Notes: generated by a model not told the origin, from the letters alone. Shown: positions 1 through 9,374, numbered from the stretch's first letter. The stretch is DNA of 64,000 nt from Pseudomonas sp. TTU2014-080ASC (GCF_001446935.1 NZ_LKKK01000016.1:111353-175352), one strand, 5' to 3'. Program-made: numbers and translations.

Positions 1-135
1 CAGATCGAGCCTCGTACCGGCATAAATCACCGGTGCATCGACTTTGGCGGCGTCCAGCGTGCGCACGGTGGCGCAGCCGCTGACACTGCTCAGCATCGCC
101 AGCGCCAGCCCTACGCCTGCGGCCTGTTTAGTCAT
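1..135 (-). CDS. YceK/YidQ-like lipoprotein (3' part outside window)
   Basis: The first 45 codons of a small lipoprotein are visible; the rest lies beyond the left edge. A positively charged start (MTK), a short hydrophobic stretch and a lipobox VSGC at about residues 18-21 predict signal peptidase II processing and lipidation at Cys21. The following text (VDAPVIYAGTRLDL) resembles the YceK/YidQ (DUF1375) family of small envelope lipoproteins. The start overlaps the end of ubiX by 8 bases, so it is probably translated from the mpl-ubiX transcript. The family's function is not established. The lipoprotein call is firm; the family call is moderate. Confidence 0.7.
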   Translation of the reverse strand, partial: MTKQAAGVGLALAMLSSVSGCATVRTLDAAKVDAPVIYAGTRLDL

Positions 136-760
136 CGGTTGAGTTCTGATGATGCTCGCCCCAACGCGGCAGCATGTCTTGTGGGATGCCCAGGCAATTG
201 AGAATCCGCGCGACGACAAAGTCGATCAGGTCATCAATGGTCTGTGGCTGGTGATAGAAGCCCGGCGCTGCTGGAAGGATGGTCACGCCCATGTTCGACA
301 GCTTGAGCATGTTCTCCAGATGAATGCTGGAGAATGGCGCCTCACGCGGCACCAGAATCAATTGGCGGCGTTCTTTGATCGCAACATCCGCCGCGCGCTC
401 AATCAGGTTATTGCACGCGCCAGTAGCAATCGCCGACAAGGTGCCGGTGCTGCACGGCACCACAACCATAGCTGCCGGAGCGCCGGAGCCGGAGGCCACA
501 GGGGCCATCCAGTCTTCCTTTCCGTACACACGAATTTGCCCTGGCGCTGCGCCGGTGTACTCACTGAGAAACGCTTGCATGGCCTGCGGCTTATTGGGCA
601 GGCTCACATCCGTTTCGGTAGCCATCACCAATTGCGCCGCCTTGGAGATCAGGAAGTGCACCTCTCGGTCCTCCTGCACCAGGCAATCCAGCAGGCGCAG
701 ACCGTATTGCGCGCCGGACGCGCCGGTCATGGCCAATGTGATGCGTTCAGGACCGTTCAT
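128..760 (-). CDS. ubiX: flavin prenyltransferase UbiX
   Basis: This 210-residue protein matches the UbiX/Pad1 family, which makes the prenylated FMN cofactor used by UbiD-type decarboxylases, as in ubiquinone synthesis. The N-terminal TGASGAQYG motif (residues 12-20) is the flavin-binding loop, and PREAPFSSIHLENM in the C-terminal half is typical of the family. The start has a good GGAG site 8 bases upstream. It begins only 12 bases after the mpl stop and overlaps the following lipoprotein gene, so mpl-ubiX-lipoprotein is one operon. Length is normal for the family. Confidence 0.95.
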   Translation of the reverse strand: MNGPERITLAMTGASGAQYGLRLLDCLVQEDREVHFLISKAAQLVMATETDVSLPNKPQAMQAFLSEYTGAAPGQIRVYGKEDWMAPVASGSGAPAAMVVVPCSTGTLSAIATGACNNLIERAADVAIKERRQLILVPREAPFSSIHLENMLKLSNMGVTILPAAPGFYHQPQTIDDLIDFVVARILNCLGIPQDMLPRWGEHHQNSTDD

Positions 761-772
761 GCCGCTACTCCT

Positions 773-2122
773 TTATGCCAGCGCCGCCGCCAACTTGCCA
801 TGCAAGCCGCCAAAGCCGCCGTTACTCATCACCACCACTTGCGTGCCCGGCTCAGCTTCAGCCTTAACACCAGCGATGATGGCCTCCAATGAATCACAGA
901 CCTGAGTTTTAACCGGCGAGCTGGCAACTGTGGCGGCCAGATCCCAGCCCAGATTCGCCGGTGCGTACCAGTACACCGAATCGGCCAGTTTCACCGACTC
1001 AGGCAGACCATCGCGGTGCGCGCCGAGCTTCATCGAGTTAGAACGCGGCTCCACAATCGCAATCAGTTTGGCATTGCCGATGCGTTTGCGCAGGCCATCC
1101 AATGTGGTGGCGATGGCAGTCGGGTGGTGAGCGAAGTCATCAAAGATAGTGATGTCATTGACCTCGGCGACTTTTTCCATACGGCGCTTGGCGTTAATAA
1201 ACAGGCCCAGCGCTTGAATGCCCAATTCCGGTACCACACCGACATGGCGCGCAGCAGCCAGCACGGCCAGCGCGTTGGCGACGTTGTGCTGGCCAGTCAG
1301 TTGCCAGTCCACCACGCCAGCGACCTTGCCCTCGAAGCTCACTTCAAAACGCGAGCCGTCTTCACTGAGCAGGCGCGCCTGCCACTGACCGCCCTCACCG
1401 GTGGTCTGCACCGGCGTCCAGCAGCCCATTTCGATCACGCGCTTCAGCGCAGGCTCGGTAGTCGGGTGAATCACCAGCCCTTCACTTGGGATAGTGCGCA
1501 CCAGATGGTGGAACTGCCGCTCAATCGCTGGCAGATCAGGGAAGATGTCGGCGTGATCAAACTCAAGGTTGTTCAGAATCGCCGTGCGCGGGTGGTAATG
1601 GACAAACTTGCTGCGCTTGTCGAAGAAGGCGCTGTCGTATTCATCCGCCTCCACCACAAAGAACGGCGTGTTGCCCAAGCGTGCAGAAATACCGAAGTTC
1701 TGCGGCACGCCACCAATCAGGAAGCCGGGGCCCATGCCCGCATGTTCCAGCACCCAAGCGAGCATGCTGGAGCTGCTGGTTTTACCGTGAGTGCCCGCTA
1801 CCGCCATTACCCAGCGGCCTTGCAGCACATGATCTGCCAGCCACTGCGGACCGCTGACATAAGGCAGACCTTTGTTCAGCACGTATTCCACAGCCGGGTT
1901 ACCACGAGACATGGCGTTGCCGATCACCACCAAATCAGGTGCTGGTTCCAGCTGCGCCGGGTCGTAGCCCTGAGTCAGCTCAATGCCCTGCGCCTCAAGC
2001 TGCGTGCTCATCGGCGGGTAGACGTTTGCGTCGGAGCCGGTCACGCGGTGGCCCAACTCCTTGGCCAGCACCGCCAGCGAACCCATAAAGGTGCCGCAGA
2101 TGCCGAGAATATGAATATGCAT
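773..2122 (-). CDS. mpl: UDP-MurNAc:L-Ala-gamma-D-Glu-meso-DAP ligase Mpl
   Basis: Mpl is the Mur-ligase family enzyme of cell-wall recycling: it joins the recovered tripeptide back to UDP-MurNAc in the cytoplasm. The protein starts MHIHILGICGTFMGS, has the ATP-binding loop AGTHGKTSS near residue 110, and carries the Mur middle- and C-terminal domains (DDFAHHPTA, VEPRSNSMK). I chose the ATG at 2122 (449 aa) over an upstream in-frame start because AAGAGG lies just ahead of it and MHIHILG is the conserved family start. First gene of the operon with ubiX. Confidence 0.95.
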   Translation of the reverse strand: MHIHILGICGTFMGSLAVLAKELGHRVTGSDANVYPPMSTQLEAQGIELTQGYDPAQLEPAPDLVVIGNAMSRGNPAVEYVLNKGLPYVSGPQWLADHVLQGRWVMAVAGTHGKTSSSSMLAWVLEHAGMGPGFLIGGVPQNFGISARLGNTPFFVVEADEYDSAFFDKRSKFVHYHPRTAILNNLEFDHADIFPDLPAIERQFHHLVRTIPSEGLVIHPTTEPALKRVIEMGCWTPVQTTGEGGQWQARLLSEDGSRFEVSFEGKVAGVVDWQLTGQHNVANALAVLAAARHVGVVPELGIQALGLFINAKRRMEKVAEVNDITIFDDFAHHPTAIATTLDGLRKRIGNAKLIAIVEPRSNSMKLGAHRDGLPESVKLADSVYWYAPANLGWDLAATVASSPVKTQVCDSLEAIIAGVKAEAEPGTQVVVMSNGGFGGLHGKLAAALA

Positions 2123-2330
2123 GGATAACCTCTTGCAGCGTCCAGAGCCCGTTGGACACAGCGCAGTGCGCACTGTTCACGGCCGGGAATGGCCCGATCA
2201 AATAGTGGCAGGCAGGTTAGCACAGCGGCGCCCCGGCGAAGAGGGTGCGGTACGTGTGTCCGACTGTCTGATCACGCTGAACGCCATGGTCATTTTCCGG
2301 TCATCTTTCAAGCCAACCACGCATAACGGA

Positions 2331-2347
2331 TTGGCACAGCAGTTGCT
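2331..2347 (+). promoter_or_regulatory. sigma-54 (RpoN) promoter for the ethanolamine operon
   Basis: TTGGCACAGCAGTTGCT matches the -24/-12 consensus YTGGCACG-N4-TTGCW at every conserved base except the G after TGGCAC. It lies 85 bases before the eat start in the 309-base mpl/eat intergenic region. In P. aeruginosa the eat-eutBC genes are RpoN-dependent and activated by the enhancer-binding protein EatR (from memory), which agrees with this site. Confidence 0.8.
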
Positions 2348-2431
2348 CCACATCCAACGCTCGCCCCACCCGCATATTCTGACGCCAGGTTTCACCTGAG
2401 CAGTGCACCTGGCGGTTGACGAGGATTGGTC

Positions 2432-3880
2432 ATGACAACAGAACAATTAAGAGCACAGGGACACACCGCAGGCACCGAATTGGAGCACGTCGATGCCGAC
2501 TACTTCGCACACAGGCAATTAAAGAAAGGCGCAGCGGGCTGGGTTCTGCTGATCGGCCTGGGCGTGGCCTATGTCATCTCAGGTGACTACGCCGGCTGGA
2601 ACTTTGGCTTAGCCCAAGGCGGCTGGGGCGGCATGTTTCTCGCCACCTTGCTGATGGCGTTGATGTACCTGTGCATGTGCTTTTCCCTGGCTGAACTGTC
2701 TTCGATGATTCCCACCGCTGGCGGCGGTTACGGCTTTGCCCGCAGCGCCTTTGGCCCGTTGGGCGGTTTCCTTACCGGCACTGCCATCCTGATCGAATAC
2801 GCCATTGCCCCTGCAGCTATCGCGGTGTTTATCGGCGCTTACTGTGAGTCGTTGTTTGGCATCGGCGGCTGGGCCATTTACCTGGTTTTTTACATCGTAT
2901 TTATCGGCATCCACATCTTTGGCGTAGGCGAAGCGCTGAAGCTGATGTTTATCATCACCGCCGTGGCCGCTCTCGCGCTTGGCGTATTTTTGCTGGGCAT
3001 GCTGCCGCACTTTTCCCTGAGTAATCTGTTCGATATCGCCCCAACCACAGCCGCCGGGGCCAGCAGTTTTTTGCCCATGGGCTATGTCGGCATCTGGGCA
3101 GCGATCCCATATGCCATCTGGTTCTTCCTTGCAGTGGAAGGTGTGCCGCTGGCGGCAGAAGAGACGCAAAACCCACAGCGCGATATGCCTCGCGGCCTGA
3201 TCGGTGCCATGTTGGTGCTGCTGGCCTTTGCCCTGTTAATTCTGCTGATTGGTCCCGGAGGTGCCGGTGCTGAAGCCCTTAAAGCCTCAGGCAACCCGCT
3301 GGTGGAAGCGCTGACCATTGCCTACGGCGAATCCACCTGGATGAGCAGCTTCGTCAACCTGATCGGTCTGGCCGGATTGATCGCCAGCTTCTTCTCCATC
3401 ATCTACGCCTACTCACGGCAGATATTCGCGCTGTCCCGTGCCGGCTACTTGCCGCGCTCGCTGTCGGTTACCAACAAAAACAAAGTGCCGGTTCTGGCGC
3501 TGGTGGTGCCCGGTCTGATCGGTTTTGCGCTGTCACTCACCGGCCAGGGCGATCTGCTGATTCTGGTGGCGGTGTTTGGCGCGACGATCTCTTATGTGCT
3601 GATGATGGCCGCGCACATCACCCTGCGCGTGCGCCGTCCGGACCTGCATCGCCCATACCGCACGCCCGGTGGCATTCTGACTTCCGGTATTGCCCTGGCG
3701 CTGGCGTGTGTGGCGGTGGTTGCAGGCTTCCTGGTTGATCCGCGCGTAGTGATTGGTGCTGTGATTATCTACGCTGTACTGATCGCCTACTTCGCCCTTT
3801 ACAGCCGCCACCATCTGGTCGCGGGCACACCGGAAGAAGAGTTCACGGCCATCAGCGAAGCCGAGGCCACGTTGAAGTGA
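2432..3880 (+). CDS. eat: ethanolamine permease (APC superfamily)
   Basis: This 482-residue protein has about 12 hydrophobic segments and the amino acid-polyamine-organocation fold. Its position directly ahead of eutBC marks it as the inner-membrane ethanolamine importer. The glycine-rich first segment and the later motif PTAGGGYGFARSAFGP are typical of ethanolamine permeases of this family. The ATG at 2432 is preferred to an in-frame TTG six bases upstream because GAGG is correctly spaced from it. It leads the operon behind the sigma-54 promoter at 2331-2347. Confidence 0.9.
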   Translation: MTTEQLRAQGHTAGTELEHVDADYFAHRQLKKGAAGWVLLIGLGVAYVISGDYAGWNFGLAQGGWGGMFLATLLMALMYLCMCFSLAELSSMIPTAGGGYGFARSAFGPLGGFLTGTAILIEYAIAPAAIAVFIGAYCESLFGIGGWAIYLVFYIVFIGIHIFGVGEALKLMFIITAVAALALGVFLLGMLPHFSLSNLFDIAPTTAAGASSFLPMGYVGIWAAIPYAIWFFLAVEGVPLAAEETQNPQRDMPRGLIGAMLVLLAFALLILLIGPGGAGAEALKASGNPLVEALTIAYGESTWMSSFVNLIGLAGLIASFFSIIYAYSRQIFALSRAGYLPRSLSVTNKNKVPVLALVVPGLIGFALSLTGQGDLLILVAVFGATISYVLMMAAHITLRVRRPDLHRPYRTPGGILTSGIALALACVAVVAGFLVDPRVVIGAVIIYAVLIAYFALYSRHHLVAGTPEEEFTAISEAEATLK

Positions 3881-3931
3881 CACACTGCGCCGGGCATGCC
3901 TGTTCATGCCCGGCCAGCAAGGAGAATAAGG

Positions 3932-5326
3932 ATGTCCAGTTTCCAGCACAGCATTGGCGGCACGACTTACCGCTTTGACAGCATTCGCGAGGTGATGAAT
4001 AAAGCCAGCCCGGCCCGCTCCGGGGATTATCTGGCAGGCGTTGCAGCCAGCACGGCAGGGGAACGAGTCGCCGCGCAAATGACGCTGGCGGAAATTCCGC
4101 TTAAACAGTTTCTGACTGAAGCGCTGATCCCTTACGAAAGCGACGAAGTCACCCGGCTGATTATCGACAGCCATGACGCTGCCGCTTTTGCCCCGGTCAG
4201 CCACCTCACAGTCGGCGACTTTCGCAACTGGCTGCTCAGCGATGCCGCCAACGAAGACAGCCTGCGCGCCCTCGCCCCCGGCCTGACGCCGGAAATGGCC
4301 GCAGCAGTCTCCAAGATCATGCGCGTGCAAGACTTGGTTTTGGTGGCGCAAAAAATCCGCGTGGTCAGCCGCTTCCGCAACACCGTTGGCCTGCGCGGAC
4401 GCATGTCCACGCGCCTGCAACCGAATCACCCGACCGACGCCCCGTCCGGCATCGCCGCCAGCATTCTCGACGGTCTGCTCTACGGCAACGGTGACGCGGT
4501 GATCGGCATCAACCCGGCCACTGACAGCATCAGCACCATCAGCGACATGCTGAAAATGCTCGACGCCGTCATCCAGCGTTATGAAATCCCCACCCAGTCC
4601 TGCGTGCTGACCCACGTCACCAGCTCCATTGAGGCGATTAACCGGGGCGTGCCGCTGGATTTGGTGTTTCAGTCGATCGCCGGAACTGAAGCGGCCAACG
4701 CCAGTTTCGGTATCAACCTGCAAATTCTTCAGGAAGGCTACGAAGCCGGGCTGTCGCTCAAGCGCGGCACCGTCGGCAATAACCTGATGTATTTCGAAAC
4801 AGGCCAGGGCAGCGCCCTTTCCGCCAACGCCCACCATGGCCTCGATCAGCAAACCTGCGAGGCCCGTGCCTATGCCGTTGCACGCCATTACAAACCGTTT
4901 CTGGTGAACACCGTGGTGGGTTTTATCGGCCCGGAATACCTCTACAACGGCAAACAGATCATCCGCGCCGGGCTGGAAGATCACTTCTGCGGCAAGTTGC
5001 TGGGCCTGCCGATGGGCTGTGACATTTGCTACACCAACCACGCCGAAGCCGATCAGGACGATATGGACATGCTCCTCAGCCTGCTCGGCATGGCCGGGAT
5101 CAACTTCATCATGGGCATTCCCGGCTCCGATGACGTGATGCTCAACTACCAGACCACCTCCTTCCACGATGCACTTTACGTGCGGCAAACCCTCGGCCTA
5201 CAAGCCGCGCCGGAATTCGAGAGCTGGCTGCAGCGTATGGGCATTTTCAACCGAGACGGTGAGCACCTACGCCTGCCTGAGCAACTGCCAGCGGCCTTCC
5301 GCCAGGCATTGGCACAACTGAGCTGA
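3932..5326 (+). CDS. eutB: ethanolamine ammonia-lyase large subunit EutB
   Basis: EutB is the catalytic subunit of adenosylcobalamin-dependent ethanolamine ammonia-lyase, which splits ethanolamine into acetaldehyde and ammonia. The 464-residue length and segments such as RMSTRLQPNHPTD and GSDDVMLNYQTTSFHD fit the family. The ATG at 3932 (MSSFQHSIGG) follows AAGGAGAATAAGG and is better than an in-frame start 36 bases upstream. eutC follows after 10 bases. No microcompartment shell genes are present, so this is the simple cytosolic pathway. Confidence 0.95.
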   Translation: MSSFQHSIGGTTYRFDSIREVMNKASPARSGDYLAGVAASTAGERVAAQMTLAEIPLKQFLTEALIPYESDEVTRLIIDSHDAAAFAPVSHLTVGDFRNWLLSDAANEDSLRALAPGLTPEMAAAVSKIMRVQDLVLVAQKIRVVSRFRNTVGLRGRMSTRLQPNHPTDAPSGIAASILDGLLYGNGDAVIGINPATDSISTISDMLKMLDAVIQRYEIPTQSCVLTHVTSSIEAINRGVPLDLVFQSIAGTEAANASFGINLQILQEGYEAGLSLKRGTVGNNLMYFETGQGSALSANAHHGLDQQTCEARAYAVARHYKPFLVNTVVGFIGPEYLYNGKQIIRAGLEDHFCGKLLGLPMGCDICYTNHAEADQDDMDMLLSLLGMAGINFIMGIPGSDDVMLNYQTTSFHDALYVRQTLGLQAAPEFESWLQRMGIFNRDGEHLRLPEQLPAAFRQALAQLS

Positions 5327-5336
5327 GGATGCCGAG

Positions 5337-6149
5337 ATGACTGACAAGAAAGCCCCCGACGTCGCCATCGCCAACCCCTGGCAACAGCTGCGCGAACTGA
5401 CACCGGCCCGCATCGCCCTTGGTCGCGCCGGCACCAGCCTGCCGACCCGTCCGTTGCTTGAGTTTCAATACGCCCATGCTCAGGCCCGCGATGCCGTACA
5501 CCTGCCGTTTGATCACGCGGCGTTAAGCGCAGAACTGACTGGGCTGAATCTGCAAAGCCTGCAGCTGCACAGCGCCGCAAAAGACCGCGACACCTACCTG
5601 CAACGCCCGGATCTGGGACGCAAGCTGGATGAAGAGTCCGCCACGCTACTGGATCGGCATGGCGCCGAACAAAGCGCTGGCTACGATCTGGCAATCGTCG
5701 TGGCGGACGGACTGTCTGCCTTGGCGGTTCAGCACCATGCGTTACCGATGATCGAGCGCATCCGCGAGATGGCCACGCAGGAAGGCTGGAGCCTTGCTCC
5801 CATCGCATTGGTACAACAAGGCCGCGTCGCCGCGGCCGATGAAGTGGCCGAGCGCCTGGGCGCACGCATGGTGATCATGCTGATCGGTGAACGTCCGGGC
5901 CTCAGCTCGCCGGACAGCCTGGGGCTGTATTTCACCTATGCTCCCAAGGTCGGCCGCACCGACGCTGACCGAAACTGCATTTCCAACATCCGTCTTGAAG
6001 GTCTGAGCTACACCATGGCCAGCCACCGCCTGCTTTACTTGCTGCGCGAGGCCAGTAAGCGGCAACTCTCAGGCGTCAATCTGAAAGACGAAGCGGAGAT
6101 TCCATTACTGAACGACGGCCAGAGCGGCAAAAACTTTCTGCTGACGTAG
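5337..6149 (+). CDS. eutC: ethanolamine ammonia-lyase small subunit EutC
   Basis: EutC is the B12-binding partner of EutB. The 270-residue protein starts after a GAGGATGCCGAG ribosome site and contains the conserved core (GLSALAVQHHA, RVAAADEVAERLGARM, GERPGLSSPDSLGLYFTY). It is the last gene of the eat-eutB-eutC unit. No acetaldehyde dehydrogenase gene is next to it here, so acetaldehyde disposal is encoded elsewhere. Confidence 0.95.
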   Translation: MTDKKAPDVAIANPWQQLRELTPARIALGRAGTSLPTRPLLEFQYAHAQARDAVHLPFDHAALSAELTGLNLQSLQLHSAAKDRDTYLQRPDLGRKLDEESATLLDRHGAEQSAGYDLAIVVADGLSALAVQHHALPMIERIREMATQEGWSLAPIALVQQGRVAAADEVAERLGARMVIMLIGERPGLSSPDSLGLYFTYAPKVGRTDADRNCISNIRLEGLSYTMASHRLLYLLREASKRQLSGVNLKDEAEIPLLNDGQSGKNFLLT

Positions 6150-6253
6150 CGCTGCAAAAAATAACAAAGCAAACGCTTGGTTGGGTTGTACAGTAGTTCC
6201 GCAAACGGCAACCTCACTTAGCGCTGAAGCCCCTAGAAGCCGGAGGATCATTA

Positions 6254-6721
6254 ATGCGAATTGTGCAAGCCACCCTTGAGCATTTGGACCAACTCACGCC
6301 CCTGTTCGTCGACTACCGCGAACTGTTCGGGCAGATCCCTTACCCGGACTCTTCGCGCAAATTTCTGGAAAACCGCATCAAGCGCAAAGAATCAATCATC
6401 TACCTGGCCCTGCCGGATGACGACGACAAGATTCTTGGCTTTTGCCAGCTCTACCCGAGCTATTCCTCGCTGTCGCTCAAGCGCGTATGGATTCTCAACG
6501 ACATCTACGTCGCCCAGGACGCCCGCCGCCAACTGGTCGCCGACCGCCTGATCCAACAAGCTAAACAGATGGCCAAAGAGACCAACGCCGTGCGGCTGCG
6601 CGTGGCCTCCAGCGTGAACAACGAGGTGGCACACAAGCTCTATCAGTCCATCGGCTTTGTTGAGGACAACGAGTTCAAGAGCTTTGTCTTGCCGATTACT
6701 GAAGACTACACAGCGGGCTGA
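6254..6721 (+). CDS. GNAT-family N-acetyltransferase
   Basis: This 155-residue protein has the GNAT fold order: an N-terminal MRIVQATLEHLDQL strand-helix, a central FCQLYPSYSSLSLKRVWILNDIYV stretch across residues 57-80, an acetyl-CoA loop region (QDARRQLVADRL) and a C-terminal ARG-like SIGFVEDNEF. The substrate is unknown. A GGAGG site precedes the ATG. It follows eutC, as in P. aeruginosa, and converges on the LysR gene with a 16-base overlap of their 3' ends. Confidence 0.85.
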   Translation: MRIVQATLEHLDQLTPLFVDYRELFGQIPYPDSSRKFLENRIKRKESIIYLALPDDDDKILGFCQLYPSYSSLSLKRVWILNDIYVAQDARRQLVADRLIQQAKQMAKETNAVRLRVASSVNNEVAHKLYQSIGFVEDNEFKSFVLPITEDYTAG

Positions 6722-7635
6722 TCACCAACCTGCGCCTGACAGATGTCCACTATCAGCTCGCGTAGCCAGTGCTGGGCGGCGTCACCTTCGCGCCGCTGAT
6801 GCCAGACCAATTGAAAATCGAACGGACTGATTTCGAACGGTGGCTCAAAACGTGTAAGACGCGTGTCTTGAGCCAGCGACGCCAGATTGCGCTCAGCAAC
6901 CGTCAGGATCAGATCGGTTCCGGCAATCAACTCATTAGCCACACTCCAGTGTGGCAACTGCACAGCAATGCGCCGCTGCACGCCAGCCTGAGCCAGCGCC
7001 TGTTCAATCTCGTTCTCCGCAGCCGAACGCGTCGCCACCAACACATGGGGCCGGGCCAGCCAGTCCGCCTGACTAAGCGCTGATCCTTGCGGCACCGTTG
7101 CAGCATCTGCCACACACACGAAGCGCTCTTCGAATAACGTCTGCATACGCAGGCGGCCACTGAGCCTGCCGGGGAATACGCCCAGCGCCATATCCACCTC
7201 ACCATCTGTTACATCCGCCAGCATGGCTTCCCGGCTGCCGTAACTGACCAGCAGATCAATCCCCGGTGCCACCTGACGCAACGTCCGGATCAGCGCGGGC
7301 AACACCACCCGCGCGCCGTAATCCGACATGGCCAGGCGAAAGCTGTGCTGAGACTGCGCGGGATCAAACTGCGGCGCGTCCAGTAAATCGCCCACATGGC
7401 TCAACGCGCGGTTCAACGCGGGCAGCAACTCCACAGCGCGGGGTGTCAGCTCCAGCCCACCGGAGCGACGCACCAGCAAGGGGTCATTGAACTGCCGACG
7501 CAAGTTGGCCAGCGCATGGCTGACCGCTGGCTGACTGCGGTGCAGACGCAGCGCTGCGCGGGAGATGTGCCTCTCCTCCAACAACGCCTGCAAGGTGACC
7601 AAGAGATTCAGGTCTACTGAACGCGGATTATTCAT
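6706..7635 (-). CDS. LysR-family transcriptional regulator
   Basis: A 309-residue LysR-type regulator: winged helix-turn-helix in residues 8-66 (LVTLQALLEERHISRAALRL, then QPAVSHALANLR), followed by the effector-binding domain. It is transcribed away from the DMT/RND efflux genes across a 93-base gap, the usual arrangement of a LysR protein with its target. I infer that it controls 7729-12442. The inducer is unknown. Its C-terminus overlaps the 3' end of the GNAT gene. Confidence 0.9.
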   Translation of the reverse strand: MNNPRSVDLNLLVTLQALLEERHISRAALRLHRSQPAVSHALANLRRQFNDPLLVRRSGGLELTPRAVELLPALNRALSHVGDLLDAPQFDPAQSQHSFRLAMSDYGARVVLPALIRTLRQVAPGIDLLVSYGSREAMLADVTDGEVDMALGVFPGRLSGRLRMQTLFEERFVCVADAATVPQGSALSQADWLARPHVLVATRSAAENEIEQALAQAGVQRRIAVQLPHWSVANELIAGTDLILTVAERNLASLAQDTRLTRFEPPFEISPFDFQLVWHQRREGDAAQHWLRELIVDICQAQVGDQPAV

Positions 7636-7728
7636 TTAACGAATACCCAATCTGCACATTACGAATTTCCATTCAATTTTCTGATAGCCAAGACTAGCTC
7701 CAATCTTCCCTGCATGGAGCGCAAACCT

Positions 7729-8283
7729 ATGAACGGCTCACTCTCAACACCCGCCATCCTGCTGGGTGGCGCAGCCCTGGTAGCCGGCGCGCTGGTGCCG
7801 TTCCAGGCCGGCAGTAATGCCGCGCTGGGCCGCACGCTGGGCCATCCGCTGTGGGCGACGCTGGTTTCATTGCTGATCAGTTTGCTGGTGTTATTGCCGG
7901 TTCTGCTGAGCTTGCGAGTACCTGCCCCGCTGCTGGGGCAGGCAGGGCAACTGCCGTTCTGGGGCTGGCTGGGCGGTGTGGCGGGCGTGATCTACATCAG
8001 CGCGGCCTTGCTGCTAACACCTCGCTTGGGGGCAACTGGCTTTATCGTGTGCGTCATTGCCGGGCAAATGCTGGCGTCGTTGCTGATTGACCACTTCGGT
8101 TTGATGGGCCTGCCGCTTAAAGAAATCAACCTCGGGCGTGTGGGCGGAGTGTTGTTGATTCTGCTCGGCATGCTTGTGGTGCAGTGGAGCTCTCAGCCCA
8201 GAACCACCGAGCCGCCTCAGGCCATCAATGCGACTCATCACGTTGAGCTGTCGGAGGGCCGCGATCAGAGGTCCTCACAATGA
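7729..8283 (+). CDS. DMT-superfamily small transporter (DUF606/YdcZ type)
   Basis: A 184-residue protein with about five membrane segments. The opening glycine-rich text (GALVPFQAGSNAALGRTLGHP) and GVIYISAALLLTPRLGA are characteristic of the YdcZ/DUF606 group of the drug/metabolite transporter superfamily. The ATG at 7729 is preferred to one at 7714 because GGAG lies 9 bases upstream of it, while the earlier start has no ribosome site. The stop overlaps the next start (ATGA at 8280), so it is translationally coupled to the RND adaptor. Substrate unknown. Confidence 0.8.
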   Translation: MNGSLSTPAILLGGAALVAGALVPFQAGSNAALGRTLGHPLWATLVSLLISLLVLLPVLLSLRVPAPLLGQAGQLPFWGWLGGVAGVIYISAALLLTPRLGATGFIVCVIAGQMLASLLIDHFGLMGLPLKEINLGRVGGVLLILLGMLVVQWSSQPRTTEPPQAINATHHVELSEGRDQRSSQ

Positions 8284-9374
8284 AAAAAGGGCTCGTTATT
8301 GGCTTGCTCGGCATTGCCGTATTGGCAGGGGTGGCACTTACCTACGAAGCCAATCAGGAGCCCCCCCAGCAGGCCGCTCAGACCAAGGTGCAAGTGGCCT
8401 TAGCCACCGCTCAAAACAGCGTTCTGCCGCACTACTACAGCAGCGTGGGCACGCTTGAGGCGAGCCAGCAAGTCATCGTCACAGCAGAGTTAGGCGGGCG
8501 AATTGCCCAGCTGCATTTCGATTCCGGGCAGGCAGTAAAAAAAGGTCAGCTGTTGGTGACGCTCAATACCGAGACCGAGCTAGCCCAACAGGCCCGTCTA
8601 ACAGCCGTACTGCGCAACGCGGAACAACGCCTTAAGCGCATCCGCCAGCTACTCCCCAGTGGCGCGGCGCCCCGTGAGCAAGGCGATCAGGCCTTGGCTG
8701 ACCGTGATGCGGCAGCTGCTGAATTGAAACAAATCAGCGCCGTGATCGCACAGAAAACAATCCGCGCACCCTTTGATGGGCAAGCCGGTATTCGCCAAGT
8801 GAATTTAGGTCAATACCTCTACCCCGGCGATCCTATTACCAGCCTCAGTGACAATCAGCACCTGCGCGTAAACTTTTCATTGGATGAAAGCACCAGCGCC
8901 GAGTTAAGCAAGGAGCAGCAGGTCGAACTGCAGGTTCGCGCCCTGCCCGGCCAACAGTTCAAGGCCCGCATCATCAGCATCGACCCCATCCTTGATGAAA
9001 ACCGTCAGACCCGCTTGCAAGCCATTCTTGAAGATCAGCATCCAACGCTACGCTCTGGCATGTTTGCTGAGGTCCGCGTGCGCCGCCCACAACAACAGCC
9101 CAGCCTCAACGTTCCACGCACAGCGGTTACGGCAACGGCCTACGGCAAAGTGGTGTTTGTCGTCCGCGACGCAGGCGAGGGCTTGCACGTACAGCGTGTA
9201 CTGGTGACAACCGGCAGCAGTTATGCCGACAGTATTGAGATCTCTCAGGGCCTCAACCCCGGCGATCAAGTAGTGGTTTCCGGGCAGATCAAACTCAGCG
9301 ATGGCACCCCAATTGAGGCAGTATCAAGCAATGCCCTGGAGCCAACGCAAGCTGCAATTGAGCCCCGGCCATGA
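8280..9374 (+). CDS. RND efflux periplasmic adaptor subunit
   Basis: A 364-residue membrane fusion protein of the HlyD/AcrA type. It has an N-terminal signal or anchor (MKKGLVIGLLGIAVLAGVAL), a barrel-sandwich/lipoyl region (QVIVTAELGGRIAQLHFDSG), a short alpha-hairpin, the second lipoyl half (IRAPFDGQAGIRQVNLGQYL) and a beta-barrel. There is no clear lipobox, so it is probably membrane-anchored. ATGA overlaps couple it to the genes on both sides. No outer-membrane TolC-like gene follows, so it must use a channel encoded elsewhere. Confidence 0.9.
   Translation: MKKGLVIGLLGIAVLAGVALTYEANQEPPQQAAQTKVQVALATAQNSVLPHYYSSVGTLEASQQVIVTAELGGRIAQLHFDSGQAVKKGQLLVTLNTETELAQQARLTAVLRNAEQRLKRIRQLLPSGAAPREQGDQALADRDAAAAELKQISAVIAQKTIRAPFDGQAGIRQVNLGQYLYPGDPITSLSDNQHLRVNFSLDESTSAELSKEQQVELQVRALPGQQFKARIISIDPILDENRQTRLQAILEDQHPTLRSGMFAEVRVRRPQQQPSLNVPRTAVTATAYGKVVFVVRDAGEGLHVQRVLVTTGSSYADSIEISQGLNPGDQVVVSGQIKLSDGTPIEAVSSNALEPTQAAIEPRP

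Noticed and set aside
1016..2128. 370-codon plus-strand frame
   Set aside because: Antisense to mpl, which has conserved ligase motifs throughout.
2432..2470. A-rich start of eat as Hfq/Crc site
   Set aside because: The best match, AACAATTA, misses one required A.
3533..5188. 551-codon minus-strand frame
   Set aside because: It is antisense to the 3' end of eat and to eutB, has no recognisable domain, and reflects the high GC third-position bias of the real genes.
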